Source: a bacterium (lineage in GTDB: Bacteria; Planctomycetota; UBA1135; UBA2386). Taken from it: a stretch of DNA of 64,000 nt. Under the pieces are notes generated by a model, which saw only the letters and a program-made list of their open reading frames with translations, made no database searches and was not told the DNA's origin. Of the stretch, positions 50,693 to 62,600 are shown piece after piece. The translations under genes and the position numbers were made by a program. Where the stretch lies: the NCBI GenBank assembly GCA_024743115.1, contig JANSXC010000020.1:60310-124309 (forward strand). Reading direction: 5' to 3'. Position 1 is the first letter of the stretch, and each line of letters opens with the position of its first letter.

Positions 50693-53163
50693 CGCCGCCC
50701 AACGAGGCCATTCTCGCCGACCTCATCTCTGCCGCGATGGAGATGCGTGACGATGGCGTCGAACCACGGCTCGAAGAGCTGTGTCGCGAGCACCCCGAAC
50801 TCATCGCAGAAGTCCGCGCCGCGATCGCCCTGTCGGTCCAGCTCCCGGAGATCACGGCGCCGATTCCCGAGAAGCGTGTGCTCGCGAACCGTTATCGCCT
50901 CGACGCCCGGGTCGGCGCCGGCGCGATGGGCGTCGTCCACCGCGCCACCGACAAGGACCTCGGTCGAACGGTGGCGGTCAAGATCCTGCGTGCGGCGATC
51001 CTCGGCGAAGACGAAGCGACTGCCAGGTTCGCCCGCGAAGCCGAAGTGATGGCCGCGATCCGTCACCCGGCGGTCGTCACGGTGCACGACCGCGGTCAGA
51101 CCGACTCGGGCGAGACGTTCCTCGTGATGGAGCTGCTGGACGGCAGCTCTCTGAGCACGATCCTCGAGCACGCGACCTCGCTGGGCAGCAAGGCGTTCTC
51201 CTCATCGACCGGTTGGATCGCCGAAGCCATCGCGGGCAAGTCCCCCGACCCGAGCTATCTGCGCTGTGCGATCGGGTGGTGCGCCCAGCTCGCGGACGGC
51301 CTGCAGGCAGCCCACGACTCCGGCGTTGCCCATCGCGACGTGAAGCCTTCCAACGTGTTCATTACGCGGGACGGCAGCGCCAAGTTGCTCGACTTCGGTA
51401 TCGCTTCGCGCGAAACGCAGGCGACGATCACGCGCGAAGGCGGCGCCCTCGGGACGCCAGCCTATATGGCGCCGGAGACTCTGGACGACAGGCGGCTGCT
51501 TACGCCGGCGGTCGACATCTACGGCCTCGGCGCGACGCTCTATCACCTCGTCACCTTGCGCGCACCGTTCGAGGGCACACCCTCCCAAGTCATCGCCGCC
51601 GTTCAGCGCCGCGATCCGACACCGGCCTCGCGAGCAAGACGCGGCTTGCCGCGGGACCTGCAGGCGGTCCTCGACTGCGCGATGCATCGTAATCCGGGGC
51701 GACGCTACGCGCGCCCGGCCGACTTGGCAGCCGATCTCCGGGCGTTCCTCGAGCATCGGCCGGTCGCCGCGCGCCCTGTGACCGCGACCACCCGACTGCT
51801 CCGCCGAGCGCGGCGTTCGCCCGCGACGATTGCCGCGGTCACCGTGCTCGCGCTCGTGGCGCTCACGCTCGGCGGCCTCAGCTGGCTGGCGGCCGTCGAC
51901 TCCGCCAACCGCATCGAGTACTGGCAGGCGCGGCGCGGCATGCCGCCGAACATGACCATCCTCACCCCACGCAACCGGATCGCGTCGACGCCGGCCGAAC
52001 GCGACTACACGCTCGGCCTGCTAGACCGCGCCGTCGCGACCGGCGTCGGGCCCGTGCCGATTCGCGCGATGCGTGCTGCGTATCGGCTCGACCACGGCGA
52101 CCGCGACGGCGCCGTCGAGGACATGCAGGTGGTAGCAGACGGGGTCGGCACCGACTACACCGCGGCCGTCGCCGCCCGATTCACCGCACTGCCGGCGGAT
52201 GCCGTAGCCGTTCACCCCTTGGGACTCGACGAGCTGCCGCGCCCACGAACCCGCGACGACCTGCTGCTCGCCGCGTTCCTCGCGTTGCGTGACCGGGACC
52301 TGAAATCCGCGCGCAAGTGGATCTCGAGCCCGGAACTCGATGGCGATCTCGAGGCCGAGCACCTGCGCATCTATCACGTGATCGACGACATCGCGGCGAT
52401 CGAGGATCGCGACGCCCGCATCGCTCCCGCCGTGGAGCTCTTCGCCCGCGTCTCGCGACTCGAAGCAGCCATCGGCCATACCACCTCACACACCCAGCAC
52501 GTCGCAGGGCACGCGATGCTGGTTCAGCGGCGCTACGGTAAGTGCCAGGAGCTCGCCAAGAAGAGCCTCGAGCTCTGCCCCTTCGCGTCTTCCGCCGGCT
52601 TCAACGCCGCGCTGGCCGCGCGCCGGCTCGGCGATCACATCGCGGCGGTCGAGACCTTGGAAAAGCTGCGCGACGCTCGGCCGGACTACTACAAGCCGTA
52701 TTGGACGATGTTCTTCGCCTACATCGATGCCCGCGATACCGAACGCGCAGCCGCCGTGCTCGAGTCGGCGTCGTTCGGAGAGGGGGCCGCTGGCGAGTGG
52801 CGACGCGCGAGCATGACGGGTGTGCTGAATGCCGAGCGCGCGATCCACCTCGCGCTCGCCGGAAACGCCACCGAGTCCGCCAGACTCGCAAAGCGGGCCA
52901 ATGCGGCCTTCGAAGCCGCCGAAGTCATCAGCCCGGTGAAGAGTCGCGCGCACTGGGCCTTCAGCCAGGCACTCGCCAACGGCCGGACCGCAGACATCTT
53001 CGAACGGCTGATCGACCAGCAGATCGGCAAGCCACTGAATTGGCACCGCCTGCAGGCGACCCTCGATTGGATGCCAAAGGACCTCGACGAAGACCAGACG
53101 GCCGCCGTCCGCAGGCTCCTCACCTGGGCCGTGCGAACGCTGTCGCTGCAGTCCTCGCGCTGA
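50689..53163 (+). CDS. Transmembrane Ser/Thr protein kinase with TPR-like region
   Basis: This 824-residue protein has an N-terminal helical segment, a kinase domain at about 69-355, a membrane segment at about 379-401 and a helical C-terminal region. Motifs seen are GAGAMGVVHRATD, VAVKIL (K98), HRDVKPSNV (D217), DFG (235-237) and GTPAYMAPE. An insert between the N- and C-lobes (DGSSLSTILEHATSLGSKAF) is longer than usual. The C-terminal part has patterns such as ELAKKSLELCPFASSAGFNA, consistent with TPR. It is expressed after the sigma factor through a 4-base overlap. Order (sigma first) is the reverse of that at 43815-47317. Confidence 0.95.
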   Translation: MTPPNEAILADLISAAMEMRDDGVEPRLEELCREHPELIAEVRAAIALSVQLPEITAPIPEKRVLANRYRLDARVGAGAMGVVHRATDKDLGRTVAVKILRAAILGEDEATARFAREAEVMAAIRHPAVVTVHDRGQTDSGETFLVMELLDGSSLSTILEHATSLGSKAFSSSTGWIAEAIAGKSPDPSYLRCAIGWCAQLADGLQAAHDSGVAHRDVKPSNVFITRDGSAKLLDFGIASRETQATITREGGALGTPAYMAPETLDDRRLLTPAVDIYGLGATLYHLVTLRAPFEGTPSQVIAAVQRRDPTPASRARRGLPRDLQAVLDCAMHRNPGRRYARPADLAADLRAFLEHRPVAARPVTATTRLLRRARRSPATIAAVTVLALVALTLGGLSWLAAVDSANRIEYWQARRGMPPNMTILTPRNRIASTPAERDYTLGLLDRAVATGVGPVPIRAMRAAYRLDHGDRDGAVEDMQVVADGVGTDYTAAVAARFTALPADAVAVHPLGLDELPRPRTRDDLLLAAFLALRDRDLKSARKWISSPELDGDLEAEHLRIYHVIDDIAAIEDRDARIAPAVELFARVSRLEAAIGHTTSHTQHVAGHAMLVQRRYGKCQELAKKSLELCPFASSAGFNAALAARRLGDHIAAVETLEKLRDARPDYYKPYWTMFFAYIDARDTERAAAVLESASFGEGAAGEWRRASMTGVLNAERAIHLALAGNATESARLAKRANAAFEAAEVISPVKSRAHWAFSQALANGRTADIFERLIDQQIGKPLNWHRLQATLDWMPKDLDEDQTAAVRRLLTWAVRTLSLQSSR

Positions 53164-53214
53164 GTCGACCGGCCAGAACCGTATCTCGCCCGCACCCCTT
53201 TCGCTGAACCCAGG

Positions 53215-54801
53215 ATGAATCGCATGGATCTCCGCATCTCTCGCTTCGCGACCCTCGCCCTTCTGGCGACCCCTCTGATCACTTCGGCCGGCCTCGCCCA
53301 AAGCGTGCCACCGAGCACCCGCATGGGCCCGTTCGCAGGCTTCCCGGCCGGCATCACCGTGACCAAGGGGTCACGGGCCGCCAACGATCCCGACGAGATC
53401 CTCTTCGCCCCGCCCGGCCATGTCTCGGATCCCGCGGTCCAAGGAGCGACCGGTAGCCGGCCACGTTGGACGCTCACCGATCTGTTCGGCACGTTCACCG
53501 GCAACATGTCCCGGTTCGAGTTCACGGCGATCTGTTCGGGGAACGCGGGTACGCCGACTGACTGGAATGTGGACAGCACCGGGACGCGCGCCACGCCCGA
53601 CCTGTGGGACGAAGCGACGGAGACCGGCCGTTTCTTCTTCCTCGTCGCGTCGATCGCCAACGGGTCTGCCGGCGTCCCCGGCTCGCTGCTCGAAGGACCG
53701 GGTAAGGGCGCCGACCTCGTTTCGTACACCTTCTCGCAGAGCGCCGAAATGCCGAGCGACCTGCTCGGGCAGACTCATCTCGAAGCTTCGGGGGCGGACC
53801 TCGGGTTCGATCCTGGTGCGGACATCGATGGGTTCGACCTCGCGCTGGGCGTGCTCGCGTTCAATCCCAACCTAGACGTGTTCTCGGAGGTCCCGTTCGC
53901 ACCGTTTGGTGAACGGACGTTCTTCTTCTCGGTGTCGCGCGACTTCGCCGCCGACAACATCGGCCAGGCATTCGCGGTCGGCACGATGGGGCAAACCACA
54001 CCCACGATCGATGCGGACGCCGCGGCCATCTACCGGATGGATTGGACTCCCGACTCGTCTTTGCCGGCCGGTGGCAGCTGGTCGCGGCCGTTCGTCTACC
54101 GTTCGCGCACACAGCTCGGCCTGTCGGCTTCGGCGCTCGAGAGTGTCGACGCGATCACCATCAACGCCAACGACGACATCGTCATCTTCTCGACCGAGTA
54201 CCACGGCCCCGAGCTCCCGACCCGCAACCAGCTGTTGGTGCAGACGGCGGAGATGTTGGTGAACAACCAGGCTCTGGCGGTCGCCGACGGCCCGGGGGAC
54301 CCGGTCTCGGTCCGACTGGGAGTCGGCGACGACGACGACCTCGACGGGGCGTGCGGTAACGATCCCGAAGTCATCTCGCCCTCGACCACGTATCTCGCCG
54401 GAGCCGACGCTGGCATTCCGCGCCCGAACTTCTGGAGCACGCTCGCGCCGATGTATCCGGCGTTCGCCACCGCAGCAGGGATCAGTGCCGCGCGACGGAG
54501 CAAGCCATCGGGCGCCACCGCGATGTACATCAGCATCACGGGCTGGGGCCCGTCGACTCCCACGGACTGCCTCGTCGACCTGTTCTGGTCGACGCCGGCG
54601 CCCGTCAGCACCCGCTTCAAACTCGCCACGCTCAGTCGCAGCAGCGCTGACGACATCATGCTGATCGACTGGGACGCGCCGGACATCCTCGGGTTCAACT
54701 GGCAGCTCGACGCGGTCGGCTACGTCATCGAAACGCCGGAGAACGGCCCGCCCGAGACCCGGTTTCTGTTTGCCACCTGGCCGGTGCACGCGATCTTCTG
54801 A
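53215..54801 (+). CDS. Secreted protein of unknown function (528 residues)
   Basis: I do not recognise a family. The product has a signal peptide (LALLATPLITSAGLAQ) and is otherwise beta-rich with an extended acidic stretch (GVGDDDDLDGACGNDPE) that could bind calcium. Patterns such as GFDPGADIDGFDLALGVL and YRSRTQLGLSASALESVD give no clear fold. It has no catalytic motif that I can see. The ATG at 53215 is the first of two; the second at 53224 (MDLRISRF) has AGGA at a normal distance and may be the real start. It follows the kinase gene by 51 bases and converges on the FG-GAP gene at 54841. Confidence 0.75.
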   Translation: MNRMDLRISRFATLALLATPLITSAGLAQSVPPSTRMGPFAGFPAGITVTKGSRAANDPDEILFAPPGHVSDPAVQGATGSRPRWTLTDLFGTFTGNMSRFEFTAICSGNAGTPTDWNVDSTGTRATPDLWDEATETGRFFFLVASIANGSAGVPGSLLEGPGKGADLVSYTFSQSAEMPSDLLGQTHLEASGADLGFDPGADIDGFDLALGVLAFNPNLDVFSEVPFAPFGERTFFFSVSRDFAADNIGQAFAVGTMGQTTPTIDADAAAIYRMDWTPDSSLPAGGSWSRPFVYRSRTQLGLSASALESVDAITINANDDIVIFSTEYHGPELPTRNQLLVQTAEMLVNNQALAVADGPGDPVSVRLGVGDDDDLDGACGNDPEVISPSTTYLAGADAGIPRPNFWSTLAPMYPAFATAAGISAARRSKPSGATAMYISITGWGPSTPTDCLVDLFWSTPAPVSTRFKLATLSRSSADDIMLIDWDAPDILGFNWQLDAVGYVIETPENGPPETRFLFATWPVHAIF

Positions 54802-54840
54802 TCGCCACCGGCGGCCAGACGGGCCGCTCGGGCCGCGCGC

Positions 54841-56208
54841 TCATCGGACCACGTCGATGATCGCGTTGGTGCGCCGGACTCGTCCGTCCTGCATCAGGAC
54901 GAGCGCCTGGTAATAGAGTTCCGTGCCCCACAGCCCCGGCGATGGTGGCACCGGCACGGTCAACGTGGCTTTGTTGGTGTTCGTTGGGAACAACAGCGTT
55001 GGTAGCAGGGTCGCGGTGGTCGGGGAGATGCCGATCCAGCCGAGGCCCGGTAGCACCCAGTCCGCGGGGGCGAGTGAGCCGAACGTCATGGCCAGCACCG
55101 GGTCCTGCAGCGCATCACGAGTGGCGAACACCTCGAGATCGTAAGGCACACCGATCCCCGGCGGCGCCGGTGCGGCCAGGTGGACCCGGTGGTTCAGCAT
55201 CACCTGTGGGCTGCAGTTGTGGCAGGTGCCCGCGGCGAACACGATGTCCCGATCTGCGTCGCGGTCGACGTCCAACACGATCGCGATTCGGTGGAGGGCT
55301 GCCAGCGACGCGTAGGCTCCGGTCGTAGCGTCCGTGAACACACCGTTGCCGTCGTTGAGCAGTAGCCGGTAGCCGACGATGTCGATGTCGCCGTCGTCGT
55401 CGATGTCTGCGAAGTCGAAGACGCGAAGTGGCGACGGCACCCCGTTGTTCGGTGCGGGTGCGAAGCGGCCGTTCGGTTGGCTGAGCAGCAGCGTCGTTTC
55501 GGTGAGGATGAGGTTGTGGGCCAGGAAGGGGCCGGGGGTGAACCGGCCGGCGCCATCATTGATCCAGAGTCTCGGGGTCGGGCCGACCACGAGGTCGGGA
55601 TCGAGGTCGCCATCGAGGTCGCCGACGGCCAGCAGGTCGACTCCTGTGGATCCTGGCAGTTGCGACGCCGACACGTCGGTGAACGTTCCCGTCCCGTCAT
55701 TGCGCAGCAAGCGATCAGGACCGCTGGTGGTATCGACCAGCACGTCGGCGTCCCCATCCAGGTCGACGTCGGCGATCAAGTGATGCGTGACACCGACATT
55801 CGACGGTGGCAGCGTGCTCGACGTCTGGTCGTCGAAGAAGCCTTCGCCATCGTTGAGATGGATCATGCTCGACCGCGAGTTGAAGGATCCGACCACCAGA
55901 TCGAGGTCGCCATCGTTGTCGACATCCACCAGATCGACGTCGGAGACCAAGGGGAGTGGCGTTCCGGCCGCGGGGGGCAGTCGAGGCGTGGTTTCGTTGA
56001 CGAACGTTCGCCCAAGGTTGCGCGCGAACGCCAGGCCGTCGCCGCCGAAGATGAGATCGGGATGGCCGTCGCGATCGACATCGCCGACAGCGATCGAGGC
56101 TCCATTGGCCGGCAGGAGGTGGGTGCGGGTCGGTCGAAACTGCTGCGCGGCGAGGCCGGACAGAACCATTGCGCTGATCAAAGGAGCGCACAAATGCGGG
56201 GTGGGCAT
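54841..56208 (-). CDS. Secreted FG-GAP/VCBS-type repeat protein
   Basis: From ATG 56208 the product has 455 residues with a signal peptide (LISAMVLSGLAAQ). It is built of FG-GAP/VCBS-like repeats with Asp-rich calcium-binding loops: VGDVDRDGHPDLIFGGDG, DVDLVDVDNDGDLDLVVG, ADVDLDGDADVLVDTT, VGDLDGDLDPDLVVGP and DIDDDGDIDIVGY. These repeats form the seven-bladed beta-propeller found in integrin alpha chains and bacterial surface proteins. The C-terminus (from about 350) is the beta domain seen in other secreted proteins here, with TLTVPVPPSPGLWGTELYYQ near the end. The frame runs upstream to 56265. Confidence 0.93.
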   Translation of the reverse strand: MPTPHLCAPLISAMVLSGLAAQQFRPTRTHLLPANGASIAVGDVDRDGHPDLIFGGDGLAFARNLGRTFVNETTPRLPPAAGTPLPLVSDVDLVDVDNDGDLDLVVGSFNSRSSMIHLNDGEGFFDDQTSSTLPPSNVGVTHHLIADVDLDGDADVLVDTTSGPDRLLRNDGTGTFTDVSASQLPGSTGVDLLAVGDLDGDLDPDLVVGPTPRLWINDGAGRFTPGPFLAHNLILTETTLLLSQPNGRFAPAPNNGVPSPLRVFDFADIDDDGDIDIVGYRLLLNDGNGVFTDATTGAYASLAALHRIAIVLDVDRDADRDIVFAAGTCHNCSPQVMLNHRVHLAAPAPPGIGVPYDLEVFATRDALQDPVLAMTFGSLAPADWVLPGLGWIGISPTTATLLPTLLFPTNTNKATLTVPVPPSPGLWGTELYYQALVLMQDGRVRRTNAIIDVVR

Positions 56209-56607
56209 AGGACAGCTTTCGGGTGAGAGATTGCGTTCCCGGAGGGCGACTCGGCCGCGATCCACAGTCTAGAGCCCGGAGCCAGGCAGGGATAGCCGCC
56301 CGCGTGTTGGGTGGGGGCAACTCTCGCGGACGGTCGGCGATCCGTCATCCACTCGCGCCCCCAACAGCGGCAGGGGTAGATCCGAACTTCGCGCTGGCGC
56401 TCCGAGTGAGTCGTGTGCGGCCTTCACGACGGCGGGGACATGTGGCCCTCGGGCGTTCCCCGATCCGCCCCGGCTACCCGTGAATGGGCACGCAGTCTGC
56501 CACGAGATTTCCGGTTATTCGCCAGGGCCGCTGGCACCCCTCGGAGCAGTCGGTGGTGGCAAATCGCGCCGCCCATGCGCTCGCGACACTTTCCAAGGAT
56601 TCGTCAG
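56209..56607. other. Divergent intergenic region
   Basis: About 400 bases between the FG-GAP gene (-) and the RHS gene (+). No RNA gene or repeat family was seen. The ribosome-binding site AAGGA for the RHS gene lies at 56595-56599, eight bases before ATG 56608. Frames that extend upstream from the RHS gene to 56413 show no coding character. Confidence 0.55.
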
Positions 56608-59600
56608 ATGGCACAGTTCGATTCCCGCAGCCCCAAGGGCCGGTCGACAGTTCTGGGAGCGCTCGCCGCTCTCCTCGTCGTAATCGGTATCGCCCGTTTC
56701 GGTCGTGAAGCCGCGCAGCCGGCCACGATCGACGAGGCTCGCGTGCCAGCCGTTGCGGCCGCAATCGCCTTTCCGACGGTCACGGAGGAGAGCGAGGGCT
56801 GCGACCCAACCTACGGTGGTGCCCCACCTCCTGAGTCTGGCCCTGGCCCGTGCGTCGGGGCCTCGGGTGAGCCCGAAGATCCCTACGCCATGATGGACGG
56901 CTCGGGTGACCTGACCGAGCAGAACCCCGTGCCGTCCGCCGAGCTGGATTTCGCCGGCACGACGGAGGCGGCAACCGACGTCTTCAGCGCTGTCTCGGAG
57001 CGCATCGGCCTGCAGGGGTTCGTTGAGCAGGCCAGCCTCTATACCACCGCGATCGAGGGGCCATCTGACCGGCTTCGGGCCAACGTATTCCGCGATACCC
57101 TCAACGATGGATCGGTCAACGCCGCCAATCGCGGGCTGGTCTGGACCGAGCAGGATGCCTACTACCCAGGTGTGATCTCCCAGAGCGACCTGATCATCTC
57201 CAGGCGCTACTTCAGTCGACTCAGCTTCGACGGCAAGGGATCCGTCGGCGCGGGCTGGATATCCACGCTGTACGAACGCGTGGTCGAGGTCGATGGGGGG
57301 CACCTGCGGCACGTCGATTGGAATCAACCTTTCAACGATCCCGCACTCTATTACGAGGGGAGCCTGGTAGTGGAGCCCGAGGAGACCTCCGGAGCGGCCA
57401 CCACGAACTCCCCTTCCGGCCCCGCGCAGGTCCCTGACACCCTCTACGCCGGACCGGAGGAACTCGGCTCGAACATCATCAAGACTGCGACCGGAACCTA
57501 TCGGCTCGAGTACCGCGATGGTCGTGTTCATCGCTTCGACACGATGGGCCGCGTCACGTCGCGAACCGATGCTTATGGCAACGTGATCACTTTCGGTTAC
57601 GACAGTCAGGGCGACCTGGACTCGATCATCGACTCGCGTGGTCAGGCTTTCACGGTAACGACCGACGGCCAGGGTTACCTTGCCACGATCACGAATCCGC
57701 TCGGCGACGTGCTGACCTACACGAACGTCAACGGCTACCTGACGGAGGTCGAGTGGCCCGCCACGGAAGTCTTCGTTCCCGCTCCCGACCAGGAGTCCGG
57801 CACGTTCGTTACGAAGACGACGAAGCGGACCTATCAGACCGGCGCGCAGAGTTACCGACTCGAAGACATCTTCGATGACGCCGGGGTGTCGGTTCTGCAC
57901 GTCGACTACGAAACCGGAACTCATGAGGTCAAGAGTCAGACAACTGCGTCCAGTGGTGCGTTCGTGTTTACGGCTGCGGGTGTCCAAGTCACCCAGATCG
58001 ACCCGGCTGGCTGGAAGACCGTCTACATTCACGACTCCAACAAAGACGTAGTCGAGTTCCGGCGCTATCGAGCCAACTTCCTGGGCCATTTGGCCCGAAC
58101 CAACGATCAATCCGTGTTCGACGCGTGGCACGTGATCCGTAATAGCGCTTGCGCGTGTGGGCGGGTTGACGGGCTCGTTGAGCCTGACGGGGGGATCATC
58201 ACCATTGCCTACGACGGGGACTGGAACGTCACGGAGCTGCGGAAGGAGGAGCCGGGTAACCCGAACAACGCCATGGTCTGGACCTGGGGCAACTACGATG
58301 CCCAAGGTCGGGCAGGCTGGCACGTCCCCCCTGAAGGCAACGCCGCCGCAAACCCCGCCCCCTACACAATCACGTACACCACCGTCGCCGACCCGTCGCC
58401 ATCCAACCCGGGGGGGACGATCGAGACTCTGTCCGTCCCAGGTCAAGGCTGGCGCACCTGGTCATCGGAGTGGTTCGTTCGTCGCGACAACAGAGGGCGC
58501 ATCGCCGAGTTGCTTCGTCCGTCCCCCAACTTTCAGGACTTGGGGCGCTACGAGAAGTTCGACTACTGGCCGACCGGCGGTGCAAACAGCCTCATGCCGA
58601 AGCGGCGTTACGAGCGGCTCGACCAGTCCATCTACAACGACTTCGTCTGGGATTCGGCCGGCCGGCTCTTGACGATCACCACGCACAACGGGTTGGCATC
58701 CAATTCGACCTACGACGCCCGCGGCCGGAAGCGCACCTGGACTTCCGCGGCGCAGCCAACCGCGCAGCAGTACCAGCACATCTGGGACTACGACGCTGCG
58801 GGGAACCTCGCACAGATCGAATACCAGTACTGGAGCGGCCAACCCGGTACGCCCGGCGTTACCTCGAAGTGGATTCGATGGAATCTCGCGTATGACGCCG
58901 CCCACAGGAACTGGAAGATCGTCAAGGACGTCACGGCCTCTGGTGACCGAGCCATCACGCTCATGGGTTACGATGCGAACGGCAACATCAACTCCTACAC
59001 CGACCCCGACGGCAATCTGTCGACTGCCTACTATGACCATTGGCAGCAAGCCTGGCACGTATCGGAAGGCGTCGGGACCAGCGACGCGGCAACGCGAATC
59101 ATCAGCTACACCGTTGACGGTGACATCGAGGAGATCATCGAGCCCCTCGATGCCACGCGCTCGCTCACAGAGCGATTCGAGTACGATGGCCTCGATCGCA
59201 ACGACGCGTGGGAGGTCGTCGGCCGCGAACGCCGGGAGTACATCTATAACGACAAGCGCTTGAACGCAGAGGTTTGGCGATACGGTTACAAGAACGGCGT
59301 CAAGACGTTGTTGACCCGTCAGGTTATCGATTACAACGACTGGCACGACAATCCGACGAGCATCGTCGAGCACGTATACGATGACTTGGGCCTGACCGTC
59401 CAGCGGACTACGAATCGACAAGTCCTCTACAGTAGTGCAGGCCGCCCGATCGTGTGGAGCCTGAACGGTGTGGTCGAAGCCCAGATCGAGTACGAGAGCT
59501 GGGGCGATATAAAGCGCGTCTCGAGTTCGACCGGAAACGAAGTCACGTTCCAGTACGGCACGAACGGGTGGCTGCAGTCGCAGACAACGACCCACAACGA

Positions 59601-62600
59601 CGGGGCCGGCGGCGCCCGACAGGAAACCAAGCTCTACGAGGTCGATCTTTGGGGTCGCTACACGAAGATCACGAGGCAGTCGGCCAACGAAGCCGACCGT
59701 GTCTCCACCTACGAGTATGATTCACTCGATCGACCGGTCTCCATCGTCGACGAGGCGGGTAATCGGCATCGCCGTGAGTATCGCCTCGACGGACTCCTGA
59801 CACGGACAGTGAGCCTCATCGCGGGCGGTGCAACGCCGATCGAGCGAGTCACAACGTGGGATCGCCACCCTTCCGGGCGGCCAGCAACCGTATCGGACGA
59901 TCGTGGCGGAGTCGTCGCCTTCGAATACGACTCGCGGGGTCGGCCGATCAAGGAGTACACGCCAGGGTCGAGTAACACGCTCTGGGAGTACTCGTACAAC
60001 AAGCATGGTGCGCTGACTGCCAGCAAGACGCCGACCGGGAGGACGATCGAAATCGCCTACGACAACCTCGCGCGGCCGTTGTCCCGCACCATCACTCTTC
60101 CGGGGCAGGCAACACCCGACCTCACGAACACCTACACCTACACCGCTGGTGGCGGTATCGAACGGGTCGACCGGTCTGACAACGGGTCGAACGTCTACGT
60201 CAGCTATCGCCGAGACGGTGACGGTCGGGTGGTCCAAGAAGATCAGAATGGCGACGTCGTGTTGTACGCGAGGGACGATATCGGCCGGGTCACCGATCTC
60301 ACGGGCCCGAACGGCTACGCCGTTCACTATGGGTATGACTCGCTTCACAGGGTGTCGAACGTCAGCATTCCGCTCGGTGGCGGCAGCTTCCACACGCTCG
60401 CGACCAACGCCTGGTATGGGTCAGGTGGTGCGCTCGCGTCGCGCTGGCACGGCGACGGCACGACGCTCGTAGTGGGGCGCGATGGGTTCTCCCGGCCGTC
60501 ATCGATGGCGACGAAGCGCGAGGATGGCACCACCGTCTTGGATCTGGCCTACGGATGGGATCAACGCTCGCTCGTGAAGTACGAGCACCGGCTGCACGAG
60601 GGTAAGGGCGACGTATTCCGTTACGACGCGAAGCGGAGGCTGCGAGAGGTCGTTCGCAACAGCGTGGACCCGGTCGCTGAGTGGCAATCACCGGGGACGA
60701 CCGTTCACGAGCTCAAGAGGGAGTTCCAGCTGGACGATGACAATCATCGCATCCAGGTCACAACGACTCCGGACGGCGGTTTCCCTGCGGTAGAGGGCTA
60801 CGCAACCGACCCTGCTCGCCACCACTACACCCAGGTCGGGGGCAACGTCCGAACGTTCAGTGAGGACGGGAACCTCGAGACCCACGGGACGAGGTCGTTC
60901 GAGTACGATTCGCTCGACGCCCTGACTCGTGTCCTGGACGGGGGCGCCACCGTCGCCGAGTTCACCTACGACGCACTCGGGCGGCGCAGTACCAAGACGG
61001 CGAACGGCGTCACGACACGGTACGTCTACGCGGGGCCGATGATCCTTGCCGAGTATCGGCGGGTCGGCTCCGGCGCCGAAGTCCTCGAAGCGTTCTACTA
61101 CCATGGCGCCAAGGTCGACAGCGCGATCATGTCTCGCCGTCGGGATCGCGCCGATGTGGATCAGGATGGCAGCGCGACGGACTTCGTCGATTTGTATCAT
61201 CACACCAATCGCGTCGGTTCGACACTCGCTCTGACTCTGGACGACGGCGCAGCCGGAGCTGTCGTCGTCGAGACCTATGAGTACGATGCTTTCGGGGAAG
61301 TAGCGATCCGAGACGTGTCGGGGGCAGTGCAAACCACCTCGCCGACCGGCAATCCGATCCTCTACACCGGTCGCGAGTACGACGCGGAGACTGGGCTCTA
61401 TCACTATCGAGCGCGGACCTACGATCCCAAGACCGGGGCGTTCCTTCAGGAGGACCCACTTGGGATCTCGGATGACGTGAATCCAGTGGCCTACGTCCTG
61501 GCCAACCCGATCTCGTACACAGATCCTTACGGGACCAGTGTTGTCGGTGATATCGCGGACGACATCATCACCATGATCCGCGACAACCCGTGGGTCGGAA
61601 GCCTGATCACGAGCATCCCGATCGTCGCAGAGATCATCGAGCTGGCCTCTGCGATTGCCGGAATCGACTACACATCGTGGCTCGAGGGGGGCGCGGAGGG
61701 GGAACCGGAATCCATGGGTTGGTGGGACCGCATATCGCGCGGCGCACAGGCCGCGATCACCTTGGCGGGATCGGCGCTCGGGGCGCTGATGAAGTTCAAG
61801 AAGGTCCGAAACCTTCTGGAGAAGATGGGAGCGAAGAAGGGCGGCGGCAAGCTCAGCGAGGAGTTCTGCTTCGTTCGAGGCACTTTGATCGCCGCGTTGG
61901 GTGGGTTCCTCGCGATCGAGGATGTCGCCCTCGGAATGTCGGTCGAGGCGGAACCGGACCCCCACGGTCCCTCCCAGGCGGTGTTGGACCTAGCCAATCC
62001 GGATGCCTATGCGGCAATCGAGCGAGGCGACTGGCGGCTCGTCGAAATGGAGATGCCGTTGAGCGACGGGTCCAAGATGCAGATCACGTTGCTACGGCCC
62101 GCGACTTGGCTCGAGAAGCATCACGTCGTCGTAGGCGGCGCTGTCGCGATGAGTGCCGTCGGGTCTCGTAAGCGCGGCGTTGCGCGAGTCGGGCGAGTGC
62201 TCCCGTGCCCGGAGATTGGCGCAGCGCGATCAGGTGAGTCGACGGTGACCGGGGTCTACGTCACGACGAACGCGGAGGTCTTGAACCTTCGTGTCGAGGG
62301 GCTTGATCGACCGATCGGTACGACCGGGCCACATCCGTTCTGGTCGCTCGACCGGGAAGCGTGGGTGCCGGCCAACTGTTTGACGGAGGGTGAAACGATC
62401 GCCTGTCAGGACGGCTCTCGACGGGTGCTGTCGAAGATCCCCGCCGCCGAGCGCACGACGGTGTTCAACATCGAAGTGCACCGGGATCACACTTACTTCG
62501 TGACCACTCACAAATTGTGGGTGCACAACGATCACACGAGTGCAGGAGGCATGCAGCGGAAGGTCGAAAGGGGCCAGGCGCCGAAGGGCATTGACCGATT

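Noticed and set aside
56305..56366. Long hairpin in the region upstream of the RHS gene
   Set aside because: Only about nine pairs around a loop of about 45 bases; too weak to list.
56515..58446. 643-codon minus-strand frame under the RHS gene
   Set aside because: It runs antisense to clear YD-repeat coding sequence; such frames are expected in GC-rich DNA.
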